A stretch of DNA of 64,000 nt from Kocuria marina (GCA_014652975.1 BMZV01000001.1:930001-994000); one strand, 5' to 3'. Counted from the first letter of the stretch, positions 16,520-26,792 are shown. The notes: generated by a model from the sequence alone, not told the origin. Numbers and translations: made by a program.

Positions 16520-16683
16520 GGCCGTGGACGACGACGGCGCGCCACCGGGCCGCTCGTCGTCGTCTACTCAGCGCCCGGCTCTGCAACGAGCACGGGCGGC
16601 TATGAGGGTCGGAGAGCGGTGGGAGAATGAACGGGTGCGCCGCTCGAGGTGGGCGCATTCGTCTGCAAGGAAAGTGAGTGAGG

Positions 16684-18036
16684 GTGTCGGAATATTCGTC
16701 CGGGCCGCGCGAGGACTACGGCCGTACCATGCCGCACGATAACCAGGCCGAGCAGTCGGTGCTGGGCGGGATGATGCTCTCCAAGGACGCCATCGCGGAC
16801 GTAGTGGAAGTGCTGCGGGGCGTGGACTTCTACAAGCCGGCGCACGAGAACATCTACGACGCCATCGTCTCCCTGTACGGGCGCGGCGAACCGGCGGACG
16901 CGATCACCGTGGGGGACGAGCTCACCAAGAACGGTGAGATTGAACGGATCGGGGGGATCGCGTACCTGCACTCGCTGATCGCATCCGTGCCCACGGCCGC
17001 CAATGCGGGGTTCTACGCGGAGATCGTGCGGGAACGCGCGGTGCTGCGGCGGCTCGTGGAGGCCGGGACCAAGATCGTGCAGCTGGGCTACGCGCACGAC
17101 GGTGAAGTGGACGACATCGTCAACGAGGCCCAGGGCGAGATCTACCAGGTGGCCGAGCGGCGCACGGCGGAGGACTACGTCCCGCTCAAGGACGTCATGG
17201 AAGCCACCGTGGACGAGATCGAGGCCGCAGGCAACCGCTCCGGGATGCAGGGTGTGCCCACGGGGTTCATCGAACTGGACGAGCTCACCCACGGGTTCCA
17301 GGGCGGACAGATGATCGTGATCGCGGCGCGTCCGGCCATGGGTAAGTCCACGCTCGCCCTGGACGTGGCACGCTCCGCGTCCATCAAGCACAACATGACG
17401 TCCGTGATCTTCTCCCTGGAGATGAGCCGCAACGAGATCGCCATGCGCTTGCTCTCCGCGGAGGGCACCCTGAACATGCAGGACCTGCGCGCGGGCACCC
17501 TGCAGGACGAGCAGTGGGCCAAGATCGCGCAGATCATGGGCAAGATGAACGAGGCGCCCCTGTTCATCGACGACTCCCCCAACATGTCCCTGATGGAGAT
17601 CCGCGCCAAGTGCCGCCGGCTCAAGCAGAAGCACGACCTCAAGCTCGTGGTGCTGGATTACCTGCAGCTCATGAGCTCTGGCAAGAAGGTGGAGTCCCGC
17701 CAGCAAGAGGTCTCCGAGTTCTCGCGTGCGCTCAAGCTGCTCGCCAAGGAGTTGGACGTGCCCGTGGTGGCGCTGTCCCAGCTGAACCGTGGTTCCGAGC
17801 AGCGCCAGGACAAGAAGCCGCAGGTGAGTGATCTGCGTGAATCGGGGTCAATCGAGCAGGATGCGGACATGGTCATCCTGCTGCATCGCGAGGACGTCTA
17901 CGACAAGGAGTCCCCGCGCGCCGGTGAGGCGGACGTGATCGTGGCCAAGCACCGCAACGGTCCCACGAAGACCATCGTGGTGGCGTTCCAGGGCCACTAC
18001 TCACGGTTCGCGAACATGGCGCTGGAGGGGTTCTAA
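16684..18036 (+). CDS. dnaB: Replicative DNA helicase DnaB
   Basis: 450 residues from a GTG at 16684, nine bases after AAGGAAAG. The N-terminal DnaB domain starts MPHDNQAEQSVLGGMM, and the RecA-like domain has Walker A ARPAMGKST near residue 218, LVVLDYLQLM, and the arginine/QLNRGSEQR segment. It is a hexameric helicase at the replication fork. No intein is present. The DnaA-box cluster lies in its promoter region. Confidence 0.96.
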   Translation: MSEYSSGPREDYGRTMPHDNQAEQSVLGGMMLSKDAIADVVEVLRGVDFYKPAHENIYDAIVSLYGRGEPADAITVGDELTKNGEIERIGGIAYLHSLIASVPTAANAGFYAEIVRERAVLRRLVEAGTKIVQLGYAHDGEVDDIVNEAQGEIYQVAERRTAEDYVPLKDVMEATVDEIEAAGNRSGMQGVPTGFIELDELTHGFQGGQMIVIAARPAMGKSTLALDVARSASIKHNMTSVIFSLEMSRNEIAMRLLSAEGTLNMQDLRAGTLQDEQWAKIAQIMGKMNEAPLFIDDSPNMSLMEIRAKCRRLKQKHDLKLVVLDYLQLMSSGKKVESRQQEVSEFSRALKLLAKELDVPVVALSQLNRGSEQRQDKKPQVSDLRESGSIEQDADMVILLHREDVYDKESPRAGEADVIVAKHRNGPTKTIVVAFQGHYSRFANMALEGF

Positions 18037-18161
18037 AGTCTTCAGCTCCCCGTCTTGTGCTGCGTTCCGGGCGAGCCGAGCTGCGCCTTGCCTCCAACCT
18101 CCCACCCCCTGGGATCGCACCCACCTCGCCCGTAACCGGCCCGTCCCACTACGCTTTGTCG

Positions 18162-19511
18162 GTGCTTACCACTGAACAGGCTGCTTACAAACTCGCCTTC
18201 CAGATTGCGGACGCCCTGATCCGCAGCGGGGCCGGGTCCGCCAACACCACCAAGTCCGTGCTGTCGATTTTTAGCAAGACGGACCTGCGGGACGTCACGG
18301 TGAGCGTGGGCCTGGGGCAGGTGACGATCAGCCACCAGGATGCGCCGGACAAGGCGCCGAGCACTCGCGTGTTCGAGTCCCAGCCCGGAACCCTGGACAT
18401 CCAGCTGCGCACGGACACGGGCGAGGTGCTGGAGGACTTCGTGCTCGGCCGGATTTCTGCAGAGGAGGGGATCCAGCGCATGGACGAGATCCTCGCGGAG
18501 TCCCGGCACATCGGCCACCGTCTGACGGTGACCGGTTTCGGGATGTTCGGTGTCGGGTTCGCTCTCATCCTGGGCGGAAGCTGGCCCACCGCCATCACGG
18601 CCGCGATCGTCTCCGCGATCGTGTACGGCGTCTACGCCCTCGTTCAGCGGATCAAGGCCCCGGAGGTCTTCAGCCTCGCGGCCGGGGGACTGACCGCAGT
18701 GCTCGGGGCCACTGTGGCAGGGGTCCTCTTCGACATCACCCAGACGGCGGTGTGCATCGTGGCAGCCCTGGCCGCGTGGCTCGCGGGGATTGCCGCGTAC
18801 GGTGCGGTGCACGACGTCATCACCGGGTGGTACGTCTCCGCCTCCGGGCGCATCTTCGAGGCCATCACGAGCACTGCCGGTCTGGTGGCCGGTGTGACCA
18901 TCGGGATCCACGCCATGCGGCCGCTCGTGGGGGACTCCGTGGACTACATCGAGACGCTGCAGATGGACGACTCCCGCTGGGCCCTCACCGTCCTTGGTGC
19001 CGCCGTGGTCTCCGCCGGTTTCGCGCTCGCCTCGGGTGGTCGTGGGTGGAAGCTGGCGTCCCTCGGTCTATTCGGCGGCCTGGTGCAGCTGGGGGTCCTC
19101 GCCATCACCGCCACGGGCATCAGTTCGTTCGGTGCCATTCTGATCGCCTCGATCGTCGCGGGCATCCTGAGCGTCACCCTCACCCGCGCCCTGAACCTGG
19201 CCTCGAACGCCACGCTCATGGTCGTCCTGCTCCCGCTGTTCCCGGGAATGCTCGTCTACCAGGGTGTCCTGGGCGTGATCTTCGGCCTCGAAGACGCCGG
19301 GGAGAACGTCCTCGAGGCTGCCATCACCGCGTTCTGCCTGTGCATGGGCGGCATGCTCGGGCAGTACGTGGCGTCCGAGGTCCTCTGGGCCGGGCGGCGT
19401 CGCCAGTTCAAGCGCCACCACCCGGGCCAGAAGTTCCGCCGCGAGATGGCGAACGAGGAGAACTTCAGCGACATCATGGTTCCCATCTTCTCCAAGCCCT
19501 TCACCAGCTGA
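18162..19511 (+). CDS. ThrE-type threonine/serine exporter
   Basis: 449 residues. The N-terminal cytoplasmic ThrE domain (about residues 1-125: ALIRSGAGSANT, QRMDEIL) is followed by ten membrane helices covering the ThrE and DUF3815 halves, including LLPLFPGMLVYQG. Amino-acid export is inferred from the family. The GTG at 18162 has no ribosome binding site but a minus-10-like TACGCT at 18150-18155, so it is probably leaderless; the frame is open back to 18057, so an upstream start is possible. Confidence 0.85.
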   Translation: MLTTEQAAYKLAFQIADALIRSGAGSANTTKSVLSIFSKTDLRDVTVSVGLGQVTISHQDAPDKAPSTRVFESQPGTLDIQLRTDTGEVLEDFVLGRISAEEGIQRMDEILAESRHIGHRLTVTGFGMFGVGFALILGGSWPTAITAAIVSAIVYGVYALVQRIKAPEVFSLAAGGLTAVLGATVAGVLFDITQTAVCIVAALAAWLAGIAAYGAVHDVITGWYVSASGRIFEAITSTAGLVAGVTIGIHAMRPLVGDSVDYIETLQMDDSRWALTVLGAAVVSAGFALASGGRGWKLASLGLFGGLVQLGVLAITATGISSFGAILIASIVAGILSVTLTRALNLASNATLMVVLLPLFPGMLVYQGVLGVIFGLEDAGENVLEAAITAFCLCMGGMLGQYVASEVLWAGRRRQFKRHHPGQKFRREMANEENFSDIMVPIFSKPFTS

Positions 19512-19599
19512 CGCGGGCGCAGATCAAGCTGGGGCGGTCCGCGCTGCGCGCCCGGCGGCGAGGTGGGTCCTGCCCGCGTCCGCCCCGCCGCGGAGGCCG

Positions 19600-20103
19600 C
19601 TACTTCCCCATGGCCTCGGCCACGCGCTCCACGAGTCCGCGCATTTTGGCGAGCGCGCGATCGGCGCGCTCCTCCGGGCTCATGGTCTCCTCCATCTGCC
19701 GGATGCCCTCGGGCTTGCGGCGCCCCAGCGTATAGTCGCTGCACGCCAGGTTCGAGCACACGTAGGTACCCACGGAGTTGTAGCGGTCCTTCGCGGTCTT
19801 GGAGCGCTGGATCGACACCAGTGAGACGCCGCTGGCCGGGTGCAACGTCAGGCAGATCTGACACATGCGTGCGCCACCGCTCGCCTTCTGCGCGCTCTTC
19901 TCGAGCACCAGCCCGCGCAACCCGTCCTTGGTCTCGACGACGACGTAGCCCGCCCGCGGTGACTTCGGGTCGTACCAGCCCAGGAAGATCTGGGACTCCC
20001 AGTCCCCGTGGAGCACGTCCTGCGGGATGTTGATGCGCTGCGCGGCGCCCTTGGAGCAGTTGACGAAGCTCTTGCGGATCTCGGTTTCTGTATGCGTATT
20101 CAT
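19600..20103 (-). CDS. FBP (EF-G-binding) zinc-finger domain protein
   Basis: 167 residues from an ATG at 20103 with GAAGGA upstream. A treble-clef-like zinc site is formed by CQIC (near residue 84) and CSNLAC (near 118), with HPASGV and TVGTYVC-like context typical of the FBP_C domain. FusB-type proteins with this domain bind elongation factor G and rescue it from fusidic acid; many actinobacterial homologues are uncharacterised, so resistance should not be assumed. Confidence 0.8.
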   Translation of the reverse strand: MNTHTETEIRKSFVNCSKGAAQRINIPQDVLHGDWESQIFLGWYDPKSPRAGYVVVETKDGLRGLVLEKSAQKASGGARMCQICLTLHPASGVSLVSIQRSKTAKDRYNSVGTYVCSNLACSDYTLGRRKPEGIRQMEETMSPEERADRALAKMRGLVERVAEAMGK

Positions 20104-20629
20104 GTTCTTTGGTCCTTCGAGGATGGCCTTTCCCTGCCTGCCACGTGCGGGTCAGGACGGCGCGCGGGCGCCCGGGTGTCAAGGGGCGCGGTGGGTGCGG
20201 GCGGCGTCGTCGTGCCGTGTGGTGCGGGAGGGCGACGGCGTTCGGCGCGCTCGTGGAGCGCGGTCGCCGCGGGGAGGTGGAAAGGGGTGGGTGAAAGCGC
20301 ACGACGGGGTGGTCTTCACCCGCCGCGTCCGGTCAGCGCTGTCTAGTGCCGGCGGTGAAGAAGCCGGCAACCCCCTGACGCACGAAAGCCTCGTTCCTCC
20401 ACGGCTGTGGATCTCGAAAACGTACGGGGACAGTTTAGATCCACCGTGGGGCTGCCCACCACCTGGCATCGGGTCGCCCAGAAGGGTATCCCGCTGGAGG
20501 TGAGCGTCAAGTTCCCATACTCGTAGAAGTCAAGAATTTACAAGTGGGTATTGCCTCCTTTCCCCGTGTTTCTAAGGGGCAGAGGCTCCGATGTTCAAAT
20601 CTGTCTGATCCTCGGATAAATTTTGATAC
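20104..20629. other. Intergenic stretch with no complete gene
   Basis: 526 bp between the FBP gene and the Fic gene. The left part is repetitive G/C-rich sequence. The right part carries a 39-codon open fragment (listed separately) and, from 20510, a more AT-rich segment with a minus-10-like GATAAA at 20615-20620 that probably serves the Fic gene. Confidence 0.5.
20407..20526 (+). pseudogene. Possible 3' fragment of a lost gene
   Basis: 39 codons ending TAG at 20524-20526 encode a protein-like tail with TVGLPTTWHRVAQKG and LEVSVKFPYS. The frame is open upstream without a good start. The composition looks coding, but I do not recognise the family. Confidence 0.3.
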
Positions 20630-21772
20630 ATGCAACCCATGGTCTTCCCCGAGGTCGATTTCGCGAGTGCGCTCGTGACGGATCTGTTCGCCCTGGAGCG
20701 GGTGCGCGTGGATTTTCGTACTGAGCACCTTGACGACCCTCTTGGCCTGGAGCTGCGCAGGCTGTTCCAAGGTCTCACGAGCGTCATGTCGGCACGCATC
20801 GAAGGGAACCGGACCACGGTGGCGGATGTCGTGGCCGAAGCCCGGCGGGCCGCGGCCACGGGACAGCCAGCAGCAGACGCCGTGCGAGAGATTCTGCAGC
20901 TGGAGCAGGCAACTGACTACATGGACGAGTTGGCAGCCGATGGAAGGCTGTCCCTGACTCATGGGCTGATCCGTGAACTCCACCAGCTCGCCGTGCAGGG
21001 ACTCGAACGTGAGGGTGACGAGCACCCGGGCAGCTATCGAACAATCCCCGTCGGGATCGCTGGAGCGTCCCACGTCCCGCCCGCACCCGGGTCCGTCCAG
21101 GCGGACATGGACCAGCTCCTGGAGTTTGCAAACAAGGAAGTACCCGCACAGCACCAACTCCTCCAGATCGCGCTGGTCCACCACCGGTTCGTCTGGATAC
21201 ATCCGTTTGCCAATGGTAACGGGCGGGTCTCACGCCTGCTGACGTACGCCATGCTGAGCAACCAGGGCTACACCTCCAGGAGCGCCGCGCGTCCGCTCAA
21301 CCCCACAGCAGTTTTTGGTGCCGACCGGCAGTCGTACTACGACCACCTCGCGGGAGCGGACTCCCTGAGCCCGGAGGGGGTGCTGGCCTGGGCCGGGTAT
21401 GTGATCCACGGCCTCAAGGACGACATGGACAGGGTCAGTCGGCTTGCTGCCCCCCGCTTCATTTCCGAGGAGGTCGTGGGGCCCTCGGTCAATGCCGCCC
21501 TCGCGGCGGGGGAGCTCACGGAGACGGAGGCAGATGTGATCTACGCGGTGGCGCGCCAAGGGAAGGCCAAAGCGGGCGATCTCGAGGACGTGATCAAGGG
21601 GTCTCCGTCGAACAGGAGCCACCGTCTGCGCCGCATGGTTGAGTCCGGGTTGCTGCAGAAGATGTCAGGGCCGGGGCGGTACGTGGTGAGTCTGCATCGC
21701 AACGTTCTGACCAAGCACGTGGTGCGCCGCCTCAACCAGTTGGACATGCTCCCGGCTATCCTGCGTGACTGA
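20630..21772 (+). CDS. Fic family protein with N-terminal inhibitory motif
   Basis: 380 residues. Fic proteins transfer AMP or other groups from nucleotides to target proteins. The catalytic loop HPFANGNGR is at about residues 191-199; the usual Asp or Glu that coordinates magnesium is Asn here. The inhibitory-helix motif SARIEGN at 54-60 marks a class II Fic protein that silences itself. The last 90 residues form a winged-helix-like domain (ELTETEADVIYAVARQG). No antitoxin gene is adjacent, as expected for a self-inhibited protein. The ATG at 20630 has no ribosome binding site, and a leaderless mRNA is possible. Confidence 0.9.
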   Translation: MQPMVFPEVDFASALVTDLFALERVRVDFRTEHLDDPLGLELRRLFQGLTSVMSARIEGNRTTVADVVAEARRAAATGQPAADAVREILQLEQATDYMDELAADGRLSLTHGLIRELHQLAVQGLEREGDEHPGSYRTIPVGIAGASHVPPAPGSVQADMDQLLEFANKEVPAQHQLLQIALVHHRFVWIHPFANGNGRVSRLLTYAMLSNQGYTSRSAARPLNPTAVFGADRQSYYDHLAGADSLSPEGVLAWAGYVIHGLKDDMDRVSRLAAPRFISEEVVGPSVNAALAAGELTETEADVIYAVARQGKAKAGDLEDVIKGSPSNRSHRLRRMVESGLLQKMSGPGRYVVSLHRNVLTKHVVRRLNQLDMLPAILRD

Positions 21773-21842
21773 GGTGCGGGACTGTCCACGCGACGGCAGG
21801 TGAGCGCACAATGCTCCAGTGCTGAGCACCTACCCTGGAGGC

Positions 21843-23693
21843 ATGACTTCCTCCGCCACTGCCACCACATCCCTGGGCGTCCTACAGGAGGTTTTCGGGT
21901 ACGACGCCTTCCGTGGGGAGCAGGCGGAGATCATCGAGCAGGTGGTGGGTGGCGGGGACGCCGTGGTGCTGATGCCCACCGGCGGCGGCAAGTCCCTGTG
22001 CTACCAGATCCCCGCACTGCTGCGGGACGGCACGGGCGTGGTGGTCTCCCCGCTGATCGCGCTCATGGCGGACCAGGTGGCCGCGCTCGAGGCCGTGGGT
22101 ATCCGCGCCGCGTACCTCAACTCCACCCTGGAGCCCTACGAGGCGCAGGAGGTGGAGCGACAGCTTCTCGCCGGGGACATTGACCTGCTCTACATGGCCC
22201 CCGAACGGCTCATCCTGCCGCGCACCGTTGAGCTGCTGAAGCGCGCACCGATCGCCCTGTTCGCGATCGACGAGGCGCACTGCGTCTCCCAGTGGGGGCA
22301 TGACTTCCGCCCCGACTACATGGGGTTGTCCGTGCTTGCGGACGCCTTCCCGGATGTTCCCCGCATCGCACTCACCGCGACCGCCACGCGGGCCACCCAC
22401 CAGGAGATCACCGAGCGGCTGCGCATGGAGAACGCGCGGCACTTCGTCTCCAACTTCGACCGCCCCAACATCCAGTACCGGATCGAGTCCAAGGACCGTG
22501 CGAAGGACCAGCTGCTGCGGCTCATCCAGTCGGAGCACCCGGGGGAGGCGGGCATCGTCTACTGCATGTCCCGCAAGAGCGTGGAGTCCACTGCCGCGTG
22601 GCTCGGCGCCCGCGGGGTCGACGCCATGCCCTACCACGCGGGTCTCGACGCCGCAGTGCGCCAGGACACGCAGGTGCGGTTCCTGCGGGAGGAGGGAATC
22701 GTCGTCGTCGCCACGATCGCGTTCGGCATGGGCATCGACAAGCCGGACGTCCGCTTCGTCGCCCACCTGGACCTGCCCAAGAGCATCGAGGGGTACTACC
22801 AGGAGACAGGCCGCGCTGGCCGCGATGGTATGCCCGCAACGGCATGGATGGCGTACGGCCTGGGCGACGTGGTCAACCAGCGGCGCATGATCGACCAGGG
22901 AGACGGATCTGACCTGCACAAACGCAATGCGCGCTCGCACCTGGACGCCATGCTCGCCCTGTGCGAGACCACGGACTGCCGTCGTGTGCAGCTGCTGCGG
23001 TACTTCGGCCAGGACTCCGAGCCGTGCGGCAACTGCGACACGTGCCTGAACCCGCCCAAGGTCTGGGACGCCACCGTGCCCGCCCAGAAGCTGCTGTCCA
23101 CGCTCATCAGGCTGCAACGCGAACGCGGTGAGCAGTTCGGTTCCGGCAAGGTCTTCGACATCCTGCTGGGCCGCAGCAACGAGCGCACGGAGGCGTCGCG
23201 CCACCAGGAGCTGAGCGTGTGGGGGGTCGGGCAGGACCTCTCCGAGCGGGAGTGGCGCTCGGTACTGCGGCAGCTGCTTGCCCGCCGGGTCGTGGAGGCC
23301 GTCGGTGATTTCGGCGTGCTCGTTCCCGGCCCGGAGGCCGGACCCGTGCTGCGCGGTGAGGGCACCCTGGAGCTGGCGGTGGACAGGGCGCCGACGGCGC
23401 GCGCGAACGGACGCGCCCGCAGCGGCGGGGGCAGCGGGCGCTCACGGGCCGCAGACACCCTGGACGAGGCCGCGAAGGAGACCTTCGAGGCGCTGCGGGA
23501 GTGGCGGACATCGGTGGCCAAGGAGAAGCAGATCCCGCCCTACATGGTGTTCTCGGACGCCACGCTCGTCGGCATCGTGGAGGCCGCCCCGGCCTCGACC
23601 GCGCAGCTCAGCGGCATCAGCGGAGTGGGCGCCAAGAAGCTCGCCGAATACGGGGACGCCGTGTTGGAGGTGCTGGGCTCCCCGGGGTCCTGA
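21843..23693 (+). CDS. recQ: ATP-dependent DNA helicase RecQ
   Basis: 616 residues from an ATG at 21843 with TGGAGG upstream. Order of parts: superfamily 2 helicase with Walker [12 protein letters not shown] near 45, DEAH at about 143, [14 protein letters not shown] motif VI near 325; zinc-binding cysteines near 379 and in CGNCDTC near 395; RQC domain; a low-complexity Arg/Gly/Ser stretch near 520; and HRDC at the C-terminus. It is a 3'-5' helicase in recombination and repair. Confidence 0.95.
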   Translation: MTSSATATTSLGVLQEVFGYDAFRGEQAEIIEQVVGGGDAVVLMPTGGGKSLCYQIPALLRDGTGVVVSPLIALMADQVAALEAVGIRAAYLNSTLEPYEAQEVERQLLAGDIDLLYMAPERLILPRTVELLKRAPIALFAIDEAHCVSQWGHDFRPDYMGLSVLADAFPDVPRIALTATATRATHQEITERLRMENARHFVSNFDRPNIQYRIESKDRAKDQLLRLIQSEHPGEAGIVYCMSRKSVESTAAWLGARGVDAMPYHAGLDAAVRQDTQVRFLREEGIVVVATIAFGMGIDKPDVRFVAHLDLPKSIEGYYQETGRAGRDGMPATAWMAYGLGDVVNQRRMIDQGDGSDLHKRNARSHLDAMLALCETTDCRRVQLLRYFGQDSEPCGNCDTCLNPPKVWDATVPAQKLLSTLIRLQRERGEQFGSGKVFDILLGRSNERTEASRHQELSVWGVGQDLSEREWRSVLRQLLARRVVEAVGDFGVLVPGPEAGPVLRGEGTLELAVDRAPTARANGRARSGGGSGRSRAADTLDEAAKETFEALREWRTSVAKEKQIPPYMVFSDATLVGIVEAAPASTAQLSGISGVGAKKLAEYGDAVLEVLGSPGS

Positions 23694-23721
23694 CGGTGAG
23701 AACTGCCCCGGCCGTTCGGCG

Positions 23722-24570
23722 TCAGTCGGACGTGACGGAGGATATGCGGTCCACGATGGCCTCGGCCACCGCGGGGGCCTCCCGCTCGGGCAGCCAGTGT
23801 CCGGCATCGAGCTCGATGAACTCGTACGGCGCGTGCACGTACACCTCGGTCTCCTCCGCGGCCGTTCGGCCCAGGGCGGGATCCCGGTTGCCCCACACAA
23901 ACGTGGTGGGCATCGTGATGATGCCGTTTCCAGCATTCTTACCGGTCACGCCGTCCTTGCGCAGCATGGCGCGGTACCAGTTGATGGGCCCGCGCAGGTC
24001 GTCCGCGGTGGCGAAGCGACGCTCGTAGCGTTCCGCGGCCTCCTCGGGGATGCCCGCACGGCGGGTGAGGGTTCCCACGCGACCGGCGAGCAGACGCTCC
24101 GGTGCGGCGGGGATCTGGAACATGCCGATGTACCAGGATTTCTTGAGCTGGTCCGGGGTCTTGAGCGCGTGCCCGAGCGCGGTGGGGTGCGGGGTGGACA
24201 GCACGGTCAGCGAGGTCACCCGCTCCGGTGCGCGCAGGGCGATGTCCCAGGCGAGCACCCCGCCCCAGTCGTGGCCCACCAGGTGGAACCGCTCCGCTCC
24301 GGCCTCGTCCGCGAGGGCCAGCGCGTCCGCGGAGAGCTCCTCGCGGCGGTACGCGGCCAGCTCGGTGGGTCGGGCGCCCGGGGAGTACCCACGCTGGTCC
24401 ATGGCGAGAGTGCGCAGCCCCTGCGCGTTCAGCCGTTCGGCGACGTCGTCCCAGCCGCGGGCATCCTGCGGGAAACCGTGCAGCAACAGGACCACGGGGC
24501 CGTCCTCCGGGCCCTGGTCGAGAACGTCGAATGTGAGTCCCTGTCGCGTGAAGCTGGTGATTCGAGTCAT
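23722..24570 (-). CDS. Alpha/beta hydrolase (epoxide-hydrolase-like)
   Basis: 282 residues. The oxyanion motif LLHGFPQ is near residue 30, the nucleophile elbow GHDWGG near 100 carries Asp as in epoxide hydrolases and haloalkane dehalogenases, and the catalytic His is in DAGHWLPERE near 258. The substrate is unknown. The ATG at 24570 is used. It converges on recQ with only 28 bp between stops. Confidence 0.88.
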   Translation of the reverse strand: MTRITSFTRQGLTFDVLDQGPEDGPVVLLLHGFPQDARGWDDVAERLNAQGLRTLAMDQRGYSPGARPTELAAYRREELSADALALADEAGAERFHLVGHDWGGVLAWDIALRAPERVTSLTVLSTPHPTALGHALKTPDQLKKSWYIGMFQIPAAPERLLAGRVGTLTRRAGIPEEAAERYERRFATADDLRGPINWYRAMLRKDGVTGKNAGNGIITMPTTFVWGNRDPALGRTAAEETEVYVHAPYEFIELDAGHWLPEREAPAVAEAIVDRISSVTSD

Positions 24571-24646
24571 GCCTCCACCCTATGGCGCACGGAGGGGCTC
24601 GTCAGCCGTGGCCCCGGACCTGGGGAGGGTCTGCGGCGGAGCGGGT

Positions 24647-24757
24647 CTAGAAGAACCCGATGACGCGCCCAATGATGGCCAGGACGGTGAACGGTGCCAC
24701 GACCACGGCCAGTTCGATCAGCACGACCTTGCCCACGGCGCCCTCACCGGAGCGCTC
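24647..24757 (-). pseudogene. 3' remnant of a membrane-protein gene
   Basis: The minus strand encodes a hydrophobic tail of about 25 residues (LIELAVVVAPFTVLAIIG) preceded by a charged linker and ending in TAG at 24649-24647. It abuts the truncated start of the PucR gene on the other strand. It is probably the last helix of a transporter once divergent from PucR; the family cannot be named. Confidence 0.4.
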
Positions 24758-24766
24758 GCGGTCGAG

Positions 24767-26143
24767 GTGCTCTCCGGGCGGGAGCCCGTGGTGCGGGTGC
24801 TGCGCGCGGCGGCCGCTCACCGGGAGCTGCCCGTGTACCTGTTGAGCCGCCAAGTGCGGTTCGTGGCCGTCACGCAGGAGGCGCACCGCCGGATCGCCGC
24901 GCGTCAGCTCGAGCAGCTGGAGACGGACCGCCGCATCCACGAGGTCTTCACCCAGCTGACCCTGGAGGCTGCCCCGGTCCAGCAGATCGTTGCGGAAGCC
25001 GCGCGGCTACTGGGTGCCGAGGTCGTGTGGCGGCGGCGTGCGGCGTCGTCGTCACTGGAGGACAGCGGGGGGACCGTTCCCGTGGCGGTCGCGGGGGAGA
25101 CGGTCGGGTGGCTGTCCGCCGAGCCGCGGGGCGCCCGGCCCGCGTTGCGCGCCACCGTGCTGGAGCGGGCGGGGCAGGCGGTGGCGCTCACGCTGCTGTC
25201 CGAGCGCAGCCGCCGGAATGAGAAGCGCCAGGCGGAGACCGCCCTGCTGCACGAGCTTCGGCGCCCGTGGAACGTGGACGAGGACTCCGCGCGGCGGCGT
25301 GCGCACGAACTCGGGATCGGCGTGCTGCGCCACGGGGTGCTGAGCGAGGCGGCCCCGGCCGCGTGGCTGCCAGTGGTCGTGCGCTGGGAGCGCCCGGGGG
25401 CGGGTCCGCTGGGCGAGCACCAGGGCGGCGGCGCCGTGCTCGATGCGCTCGCGTGGGCGCTGGGCCGGGAGCGCACGACGGCGCTTGCTGGCCGTCTTGG
25501 CGCTGCCTCCGTGGCCGTGCTGGTGCCGCTGGCCGCGCGCACCCCTCAGGACGCCGTGGTGGAACGGGTGCTTACGGCGGCGGAGCAGCGCCTGGAGGGA
25601 GCGTGGCGGGTGCTCGCGGGGGTCTCCGATCCAGAGTCGGGGATGATCGGCGCGGCCGCCCGCCTGGACGAGGCCGGAATGATCGCGGAGGCCGCGGTGT
25701 CCCTGCTCGCGCGGGACGGTTGCGCGGAAGGTGGCCCCTCGCAGGACGGGACCGTGGCGGACCGCGCGGCACGGCAGGACGCCGCCCGGTCCGGTTCTGT
25801 GCGCTCCGGTTCCGCGTGGCGGCGGTGCTTCCGCGCACAGGACGTGCGGCTGCGCGGGCTGCTCGCGATGTTGCGCGGGGACGAGCGCGTGCAGATGTTC
25901 GCGCGCGCGGAACTCGGGAGCGTCCTGGACGTGGAGCGCCACGAGGACTGTGAGCTGTTGACGCAGTTCCTGGCGTGCGGCGGGAACAAGAGCCTGCTGG
26001 CCCAGCGGCTCCACCTCTCCCGCCCGGCGCTCTACGGGCGGCTGGCCCGGCTGGAACGCAGGCTGGGGGTGTCGCTGGACGATCCGGAGTCGCGGACGTT
26101 CCTGCACGTGGCGCTGCTGATCGCGGAGGTGGAGGGGTGCTGA
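24767..26143 (+). pseudogene. PucR-family transcriptional regulator, 5' truncated
   Basis: 458 residues from the first usable GTG (24767). The region from LPVYLLSRQVRFVAV onward matches the end of a PucR N-terminal sensory domain, followed by the linker RRIHEVFTQLTLEAAP, a GGDEF-like middle, and the C-terminal helix-turn-helix (NKSLLAQRLHLSRPALYGRLARLE). Roughly the first 100 residues of a normal PucR protein are missing, no start or ribosome binding site is evident, and the sequence runs directly into the remnant of a gene on the other strand. It may still be expressed as a truncated regulator. Confidence 0.6.
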
Positions 26144-26167
26144 GGACGGCCCGGGCGGCGTCGTGCG

Positions 26168-26641
26168 CTAGGACTCGGTGGGGTAGTCGCGCGGCCAGCT
26201 GTGGCCGAGGGTGGCCTCCACGCTCTCGTTGAAGCGGCGGGTGAGACGGGCCAGCGCGGTGACGTCCTCCTGCGGCCAGTCCGCAATGAAACGCTGGTAG
26301 GACTCGCGGCGGACCTCCAGTTCCTCCGCAAGACGGTGCACGCCCTCCTTGGTGGGTTGGTGCTTCTTGGCGACGCCGCCCTCAGGGTCCTTGATGCGCT
26401 CGATCAGACCGCTCTTCATGGCGGCTGCGACCTGCCGGTGGACGGTGGAGATGTCCAGACCGAAGGACTGGGCCAGCTCGGCCACGCTCATGGGGCCGCC
26501 GGCCTGCAGACGGGCGAGGAGCACGGTGGAGCTGCGGTCCAGCGCCTCCCGGCGGGACTGGGGTGGCGCTCCCTGGAGGGCGTATCTCGAGAGCAGCATG
26601 TTCTCGTAGACGAGTTCGCTCACTGAGTCATCGCTGTGCAC
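26168..26641 (-). CDS. MarR-family transcriptional regulator
   Basis: 157 residues from a GTG at 26641 with AAAGGATGG upstream. The winged helix lies at about residues 48-110 (SVAELAQSFGLDISTVHRQV), with flanking dimerisation helices. It is divergent from the MFS gene, and two similar operator-like sites lie between them, so it probably represses the transporter and itself. The ligand is unknown. Confidence 0.88.
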   Translation of the reverse strand: MHSDDSVSELVYENMLLSRYALQGAPPQSRREALDRSSTVLLARLQAGGPMSVAELAQSFGLDISTVHRQVAAAMKSGLIERIKDPEGGVAKKHQPTKEGVHRLAEELEVRRESYQRFIADWPQEDVTALARLTRRFNESVEATLGHSWPRDYPTES

Positions 26642-26750
26642 GGTTCCATCCTTTCATCCCCGGGTGGACGGCTTCCGAGGGGCTGCCGCCGTGGCAACTC
26701 TCAACGGTAGGCGGGGCGGAAAGGCGGGGGAGCGGGGTCGTCGGCAAAAA

Positions 26751-26792
26751 TTGCATAATACAAATCCTGGGGTAATATCTTGCACTATACAA
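26751..26792 (+). promoter_or_regulatory. Promoter of the MFS gene with two MarR operator candidates
   Basis: TTGCATAATACAA (26751-26763) and TTGCACTATACAA (26780-26792) share 11 of 13 bases and have TTG..CAA dyad symmetry. TTGCAT at 26751 and TAATAT at 26773-26778, 16 bp apart, would be the minus-35 and minus-10 of the MFS gene, so bound repressor would cover the promoter. Confidence 0.55.

Noticed and set aside
16423..16683. The chromosomal origin oriC
   Set aside because: Boxes are present, but dnaA and dnaN are not adjacent and the parS cluster points to an origin left of base 1; kept as a DnaA-box cluster only.
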